Origin: Heterotrichella gracilis
Taxonomy: Eukaryota > Sar > Xanthophyceae > Tribonematales > Xanthonemataceae
Length of the DNA stretch: 64,000 nucleotides
Reading direction: 5' to 3'
Assembly (NCBI GenBank): GCA_032358255.1
Contig: JAULBX010013541.1
Span: forward strand, 34,926-98,925
Part shown: positions 58,144-64,000 of the stretch, one piece after another
How the letters are laid out: every line of letters begins with the position of its first letter
How positions within the stretch are numbered: the stretch's first letter is position 1
Program-made: the position numbers and the translations under genes
Notes under the pieces: generated by a model
Told to the model about the DNA's origin: nothing
Seen by the model: only the letters and a program-made list of their open reading frames with translations
Database searches by the model: none

Positions 58144-60080
58144 TCGTACCATGCCAGGTCAGCATCGCGTAGGAGCACGCAACCAAATTGTAAGCAAATG
58201 GGTACTTTGAAAATATTAAGATCAAAGCTAGTAATGACATGGACCCTGTACCAATAACAGCTGCAGTAGCAATGCACGCCCATGTGGGCGTACGCCCAGC
58301 TTGCAATCTTGCGTGCCCTTGCTTTTGTCGCATGTCCAATGGGCAGAACAAACTTTTGTAGCCTGTAGGTCTTGTGCTCGGTTATTTTGGATCAAGACAG
58401 TGTACAACAGTGGCTTAATTTCATGCCATATGGCGTGTGCCATGCCAGGACATTGCATGAGTCATGCAATGCCCTATTATTGGCGGATGTGGAATATCGC
58501 TCACTGACTACGGCATTGAGGCGCGCGTGACATAGGATGGTCATGCACATTGAGAATGGCCGCAATTTCATGCAACCTGTTTATTCTGGTTTCCTCAAGG
58601 TGTTTCTTTTCGCCTTTGTTGCGCCTCATGCTCAAGTGGCAATTGGCCAGGCTGCATGCACAAAAATATGGAATACGCCATTGCAATGCCAATTAATAGT
58701 ATGTCATCTGCAGCATCCCATCCACAAAGTGCCTAAAGCGTCATTGGTGTACTTTCAAGCACCCTGACTGGCTGCATCTGGTATTAGACTGATGTATGTA
58801 GCGCTGAGCCTGTGGGGGGCATACCATATTGTGAGCACCTATCAGGCTCCACATATAGTAAAGGTGCAGGGCCCTCGACCTGACAGGATGGATGGCGGCT
58901 GGGATGCTTTTCTGCTTGCCAGAGTTTGTACCTGTCATCCTGTAGCCCGCCAGTGGCAGTGCGCGCAAACGCAACCGCGCATTATGATGTATTTACCTTT
59001 TGAACTGGGCGCAGGATACAATAAGCTTCCTAGGATACACTTGAATGTTGACTTCTCTACTCCGAATGTACCTTCGCCGCAGCCAGTAGCTTGATGGAAA
59101 TGCACTTGCCACCTGGACTGCAAATTGCACTGAATGGCATGACCGACAAGCCTTGCACTCTTGTGCCTGGACACGTGACAGCAGCAGCAAACCCAAGCAG
59201 CGTTGCAAAGGATGTTCCCCAATTTGGTGGTGCATTTTTGAGACGGTAACTCATGGGTGGGCAGCCGGGTCTCAGACAACCCACACCAATGCCATGGTTG
59301 GAGGCGTGTCTTGTATTCCACGTTGCAGCAAGGTGCAACGTGTACTTGCTTCGCTGTACAGAGTCAATACGAGAATGACTTTCCTATTTTACAGATTGGG
59401 CTGGGTTTGTCTGCAGAGACACAAACCTCCCAAAGGTTCACGCGTATTGCTAAGGCTAATTATTGCTTTCTATCTATGAAAGCGCGTGAGGTGCAGTATT
59501 GTCTAGTCCAACTTGCAAGTTGTACATACGTTATGTGTGTCCCAACAAAGCACCTGGTACTATATGCCGTGGTTAAAAGTTGGACTAGTGAAAAACCGTT
59601 CTGCTGCAGCAACGAAGCAATGTGTCATACTAGTTGATGACTCTTGACGTTGGTCACAAAATTGACAAGAGACGTGGTCCAACTTGTCACCGCGCCTTGC
59701 AAAAACCTGCGAGTAACTTAAAAAAGCAACCTTATTGCAGACAAAAGGAGCGCCCAAGGCATAGCTGGATGCAACGCATCGGCGAGAAATATACCAAAAA
59801 CACCGTAGCTGCCACTTCGCTAGGGGATGACCCATCCAAGCCTAGATAGCACCAACTGTGTATGCGCAGCCAACCCGCTGCGAGAAGTGTCAATGCAGCT
59901 TTTGGAAACGAACTGGAGTGGCAGGGAAGGACAGTTATTGCAACCACACTCAAGAGTGGTACAGGGAGTGGAATTTGTCTCAAAACTGTTTGCACACAAG
60001 CCCTCTATCTGGAACTTGATGCCTCTTGCTCACACAGGCAAGACTTGGAACGCAGTGGACTAGCTGAACCTTGGGTATGC
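58144..60080. other. Spacer right of the small helical gene
   Basis: No gene with support. The open frames on both strands lack splice partners and family resemblance. Sequence is near 50% GC, lower than in the gene blocks to the left. Confidence 0.45.
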
Positions 60081-60373
60081 TCACAGCGACAGCTGGCTTG
60101 AAGGCATGTAGGTCCTCCAGAACGTGTGCTGCCCTGCGCTCTGGATGATGCCAAACAGTGGCCTCAGTGGCCTGACCTTAGGCACGCTGAAGTGGGCGAT
60201 GTTCAGCAGCTTGGGAGGCTGGAACTCCCTGAAGGTCACCCGCTGCTTGACCCTGCTGTGGTGCATGAGCAGGCCCACTGCCAGCTGGGCGCCCACCGCA
60301 CAGTACAGCGACACGGGCAGCAGGAAGTGCCACGGCTGGATCGGCATCGCGTCTCTGTTATCGTGCACGCCTG
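60081..60373 (-). CDS. Possible last exon of an unknown gene
   Basis: After an acceptor (CTTCAGCAG, near 60,371-60,376 on the minus strand) an open stretch of about 95 residues reads MPIQPWHFLLPVSLYCAVG then a possible membrane segment, and ends before a stop at 60,081. Basic, Pro-rich text follows the hydrophobic part (FREFQPPKLLNIAHFSVPK). The upstream exon could not be joined in phase: the best donor at about 60,465 gives a frame conflict. The family is unknown. Confidence 0.35.
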
Positions 60374-60379
60374 CTGAAG

Positions 60380-61740
60380 GGTCAGTGCTGTCGCAGTGAT
60401 GCGCGTACTAGGTTGCTGCTGGGTCCTGTCTCCGCAGCACGCCACTTGGGACGGTACCTCAACCTGCATGACCGGGGCAGACGTTTCAGAAAGGCACAAT
60501 GCGCGACGCAGGCAGCCACGCGGGCGGGTACACTGCAAGTTGCAGGGGGTTTAGACCCACTAGGTTTCCTTCTGAGCAAGCACGGTACTGCCCACAAGCA
60601 AGGGTTTTGTTGGGCACCCGAGGACGCTACGCCATGCAATGCACCCAACGCCAATCACAGCAAGCGCGAGGTGTAACGGACGCTCTTCCAAGAACCAACT
60701 ACACATTCAACACACGCCCTTCCCTGGCACAAACGTAACGCTGCTCGTTACGGTGGGCGACAATGCACGTGGTGGCAGCGCCGTACAAACCCAAGATTTC
60801 GGCTTTCAGCTTACCGTTTGGCAAAGAGTGGGGCTTTCCGGTCGGTAGAGAGCAGGCCACACGGATAGCGTTCACTCAATGTCCAACAGGAAGCGCCGCA
60901 CAGTACACTGCTTCGTGTGTGGTCACTGGGCAGCGAAGCTTCGTTGCTTTCGGAAACAAGCGAGGGTGAGGCTGGACAAGATCTTCTATTTTGGAAGGTT
61001 AAAGGCGACCGACGCGGAGGGCGAGGGGTATCGCAACTGGGGCTCAGAGCACGGCAAGCAGGGCGTGCATCAGGTGCTGGTGTGAGGGCACGGTTGTGTG
61101 TGTGTGCAGCGTTGAGCTTTGCACCTTTTGAGGCGTGGGTGGGTCGAGTCAGATATCCACGAAATCCAGGGCACTTCTGATTGGCTCGGAACAATTTCAC
61201 GTGTGTGGACCGCAAGGGAGACACAACACACGACCTTCCCCCACAAGCTGAGGCCAAGCAAAACCCTCCAAGCAAAACCCTGCTGTGGTGGCACCACAAA
61301 GTGGCATAGTTTTTGTGAAAATAAACTGCAGTTGACCAGTGAATGCACACAAGAATGCATACTTATGTTGGCACTGCCCATGCCATTCAGGGGCAATGGC
61401 AGCCCACTCAGTGGCAGCCAGCCAACCTGGGCACGTGCAACGATACCACCCAGGCATATATGAGGACAGGGTGGATGAGTCATATCTCGTGTCTTTGAAG
61501 AAGTGAGGGTGCCAAACATTTTGTTACGCAATGCAGCTGTCCATGTGATCAAACTTAATGACTTAGAGCCATGGTTGTTGAACCAATCAATTAGCATTAT
61601 ACACCAGTTCTATCTCAGTTCTCTACTTATTCGATGGTTCATGATAGTATGTAGGGCTTTGGCATTGCTAAAGAGAGTAAACCAACACTGACCTTTCTAT
61701 ATTACAAACCGTTTTGCTAAACACATCGGCGCTGCCATCC
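60380..61740. other. Spacer left of the retrotransposon
   Basis: No supported gene. A plus-strand frame at 60,879-61,085 starts with ATG and has a CFVCGHW motif but nothing else to commend it. The possible upstream exons of the unknown minus-strand gene would lie in 60,380-60,700. Confidence 0.4.
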
Positions 61741-64000
61741 CACACTAGGTAACCCCCCATTACGGGGGGGCCGGACCAGGATGAACGGTTTTTGCAAACT
61801 GTAGGCCCGCCCCTATGGGGCCGACCCCGGCCCAGTTGCTCGACAAAAACAAAACCACCGTTCCTCCTGACTCCGGCCCTTATCCTGCTCTACATCCACC
61901 TCCTTGCCCCCTTACAGCTTACCACGGCGCATGCACAACCACAAGCCCACCTAGCGGCTCCTGACTCCATCACCACAGCATCAACGTGTCGTTCCTCCTT
62001 CTCCATACTATCCACACCTCGATGCTCCCCCGCGGACACCAAGTGGCTCCCAGGTACAGAGTTTCCCTCGCTCACCCCTGTGTACACACGCCACGGCTCA
62101 GCGCTCTTACCACAGCCAAGTCACCCTTGTAACTTGTCTACACACTTACAAACGTTGCTTGACGACAACTTTCCTTCAAGCTCTTTCCACCCACGCAACT
62201 CAAGCACGACTCCGCTTTCGACCCTCCCCTATGCATGTACGGCTAACCCCCAATGCATGCATATAAGCATACTACGAGTGTTACTCACTCTCGCCGTTAA
62301 GAGCACTCACAGCACCCTGCAACTCGCTCTGTGGCTGTCCACTTTCCTTTGGATTGTATGCTTGACCTGTTCGTACATAGCCATATGCGTTATGGTTACC
62401 ACCCTTCAACTCTTACTATGCTATCCAACAGCTTTCACCGCATACCTTTCCACACTCTCTGGACTTGCCACCCTACAGAATACCTGTACAACACACAGCT
62501 TTTTAACAACTACGCTTGCTTATCTATGGCATATCCTCCTGTCCACCGCAACACTTGCCTCTTGCTGCTCACTATTGGGCCTTGGCGTCACACCCAGACG
62601 TTTGCAGCAACGCCCAGGCTGGCCTTGCACTCCACTCCCCCGTATCCCAGGTTCGCCTTACACACGGCCGACCTGCCCCCCCCCCCTTTGCTCCAGAACT
62701 GCCACCCGCAAGCACGACAGCTGGGATAACTGTGCCCTTGCCTTACCATTGTCCTGGTTTATCCACGCGGCTGCCTGTCAGCTGTGCTCTTACGTGCTCA
62801 CACTGTGCTCTTATGTGCTCACGCTGACTGCAGATACTGCTCACAGTTGCTTGCACTATACGAACCACTGGACCACCCTTGTTGTCACTTTCTGCCTGCT
62901 GCACCCCATGCTAGCCGCCTCCTATGTGTCCACTACCGCCTGGCGCGCTGTCAACCTTGCCACCACCTGCTGGCAAGCAACGCTCCCAACTGTCTGCTAT
63001 GCACAACACAACACCCCTGCCCTCCCCCTCCTTTTACTAATCTTGTCTCGACCCCTCCGCAGCAACTGTCAGTACAGGTCTACAATACTCTGGCTGACCT
63101 GGCTACTGATGCTGTGTGGAGATATCCACCCGAACCCCGGACCTGGGCCATCACCAACACCGCTACCACCCAGGCGCTCCCCCCCCAATACCCCGGTACA
63201 GAATTATAACGAATCCCACCCCCACACACAAGCTTGGACCCCTCGCCTGCTTGCTAGACTGCGTGCCACAGCCAGCATTGCAGCTTGCAGCGACCCTAAC
63301 ACCCCCTTACGCTTTCTCAAAACCCACATCGCAATGCAATTGTATGACAAAGAACTCTCTTGGGACCATGTCTCTCGCGCCATCACCTCCCAGTACCCCA
63401 CGCCTCAATCGGCTGATATAGGCCTTGCCCACATTTATGCAGATTTCCAGCCCCCCTCACCTCCCCCTCCCCCACCCTCTGATCCACCACCCCTTACCTC
63501 TGCCACCCTCCAACACTTCCCCCTCACCCCTGCAGATTCCATCTTGCTTGAGCAGTTAGTCTCGGACGATACGAATGCACACCAACTCATTCGTACTGCT
63601 GCGCGCATTTTTGCAAAGGATATCCCTGCCCCCCTCCAAAACCTCCCTACCCAGCTTTTCCATCTCATGCAAATGTTTCTCCCAGACAATATTCTCGACG
63701 AGTTTGACCAGACCCTCCAAACCCCGGACACCACCTTCACCTTGGCATTGCAGCAAAACCTGCACGTGCTGCAGTACCTTCATGATGCCCTCATACCCTT
63801 CCTGCCTGACACTGTCTCTGAGGAACTCCCTCACCACAGTGCCCAACCCCTTATTCCTTCCCAAAATTTCATCACCTGGAATGTTTGCAACATCCGAGCT
63901 TGCATACAAGATGTTGTGACCCTCGCCCTGACATTCTATTTGTGACCCCTGCTCGTGGCATCACCGATGCTACCACCCACATCCCCCCTTGCCAACGCAC
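61740..64000 (+). mobile_element. Non-LTR retrotransposon (LINE), 5' part, cut by window edge
   Basis: A long plus-strand frame combines a membrane-span-rich leader, a 2A-like GDIHPNPGP motif, a Pro-rich linker and then ITWNV, the usual opening of the apurinic-endonuclease-like domain of LINEs. This layout is known from CR1/L2-like elements. Reverse transcriptase, if present, lies beyond the right edge. The left limit is set near 61,740, where the C-rich 5' part begins; no target-site duplication can be shown because the 3' end is missing. Confidence 0.8.
61792..63945 (+). CDS. LINE ORF with 2A-like motif and endonuclease start (frameshifted)
   Basis: The open frame spans about 717 codons from the left-most possible position, but no early ATG is present; the first codon there is TTG, so the true start is unsure. 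Residues up to about 435 are rich in Leu, Thr and His with several hydrophobic stretches (LLTPALILLYIHLLAPL, LWLSTFLWIVCLTCSYIAIC). GDIHPNPGP lies at 63,118-63,144. A Pro-rich linker and a helical region follow, then FITWNVCNIRA. The frame stops at 63,943-63,945, but the endonuclease-like reading (RPDILFVTPARG) continues in another frame from about 63,918 to the edge. A one-base change near 63,915 has therefore broken this copy, or is an assembly error. Confidence 0.75.
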   Translation: MQTVGPPLWGRPRPSCSTKTKPPFLLTPALILLYIHLLAPLQLTTAHAQPQAHLAAPDSITTASTCRSSFSILSTPRCSPADTKWLPGTEFPSLTPVYTRHGSALLPQPSHPCNLSTHLQTLLDDNFPSSSFHPRNSSTTPLSTLPYACTANPQCMHISILRVLLTLAVKSTHSTLQLALWLSTFLWIVCLTCSYIAICVMVTTLQLLLCYPTAFTAYLSTLSGLATLQNTCTTHSFLTTTLAYLWHILLSTATLASCCSLLGLGVTPRRLQQRPGWPCTPLPRIPGSPYTRPTCPPPLCSRTATRKHDSWDNCALALPLSWFIHAAACQLCSYVLTLCSYVLTLTADTAHSCLHYTNHWTTLVVTFCLLHPMLAASYVSTTAWRAVNLATTCWQATLPTVCYAQHNTPALPLLLLILSRPLRSNCQYRSTILWLTWLLMLCGDIHPNPGPGPSPTPLPPRRSPPNTPVQNYNESHPHTQAWTPRLLARLRATASIAACSDPNTPLRFLKTHIAMQLYDKELSWDHVSRAITSQYPTPQSADIGLAHIYADFQPPSPPPPPPSDPPPLTSATLQHFPLTPADSILLEQLVSDDTNAHQLIRTAARIFAKDIPAPLQNLPTQLFHLMQMFLPDNILDEFDQTLQTPDTTFTLALQQNLHVLQYLHDALIPFLPDTVSEELPHHSAQPLIPSQNFITWNVCNIRACIQDVVTLALTFYL

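Noticed and set aside
60879-61085. Plus-strand ATG frame with CFVCGHW
   Set aside because: Only 68 codons, no family resemblance and no splice context; likely chance.
1-64000. CRISPR arrays, operons, ribosome-binding sites
   Set aside because: The window is eukaryotic nuclear DNA; the repeats seen are minisatellites, telomere-like runs or copied exon edges, without regular spacers.
1-64000. tRNA genes
   Set aside because: Several GGTTCAA-like strings were examined (for example near 35,266 and 57,306), but none is flanked by matching acceptor or T-arm stems that I could see.

Overview
The window is nuclear DNA of a green alga, most likely a chlorophycean chlorophyte. Genes are GC-rich and cut into many short exons with GT-AG (sometimes GC-AG) introns. 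The ATR, phenylalanyl-tRNA synthetase and PHT4-like proteins look plant/algal. Copies of the plant-type telomere heptamer TTTAGGG are scattered through introns and spacers. Genus and species cannot be fixed from the sequence.

Layout: 1-5,089 has no secure gene. 5,090-25,326 (minus) is one very large gene of about 45 exons for the DNA-damage checkpoint kinase ATR. Head to head with it, 25,834-27,743 (plus) encodes a small divergent kinase-fold protein. 28,110-29,403 (plus) is the 3' part of an unrecognised gene. 31,528-35,111 (minus) encodes a membrane-anchored TKL/Raf-like kinase, and 36,728-40,207 (minus) an SLC17/PHT4-type anion transporter. 41,016-47,160 (plus) is a complete 14-exon gene for the cytosolic PheRS alpha subunit. 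48,291-49,912 (plus) encodes an RNase III-domain protein with an organelle presequence. 50,963-52,595 (minus) is an F-box/leucine-rich gene with a frame break. 53,257-54,987 (minus) encodes an MRNIP-like zinc-binding protein. 56,393-58,143 (plus) encodes a small helical protein. From about 61,740 a non-LTR retrotransposon runs off the right edge; it carries a 2A-like NPGP motif.

Most models were checked by splice phase. Five multi-exon models (kinase-like, TKL kinase, PHT4, PheRS alpha, MRNIP) and the RNase III and small helical genes add up to exact multiples of three. ATR and MRNIP-like proteins both belong to DNA-damage signalling, but they lie 28 kb apart and no operon-like logic is implied.

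The most unusual signal is not a gene. In at least a dozen introns, the edge of a neighbouring exon together with its splice site has been copied into the intron, once or up to four times, often beside TTTAGGG units. I call these exon-edge echoes. They occur in ATR, the TKL kinase, PHT4, PheRS alpha and RNase III. Four introns with GC donors are also supported by reading frame.
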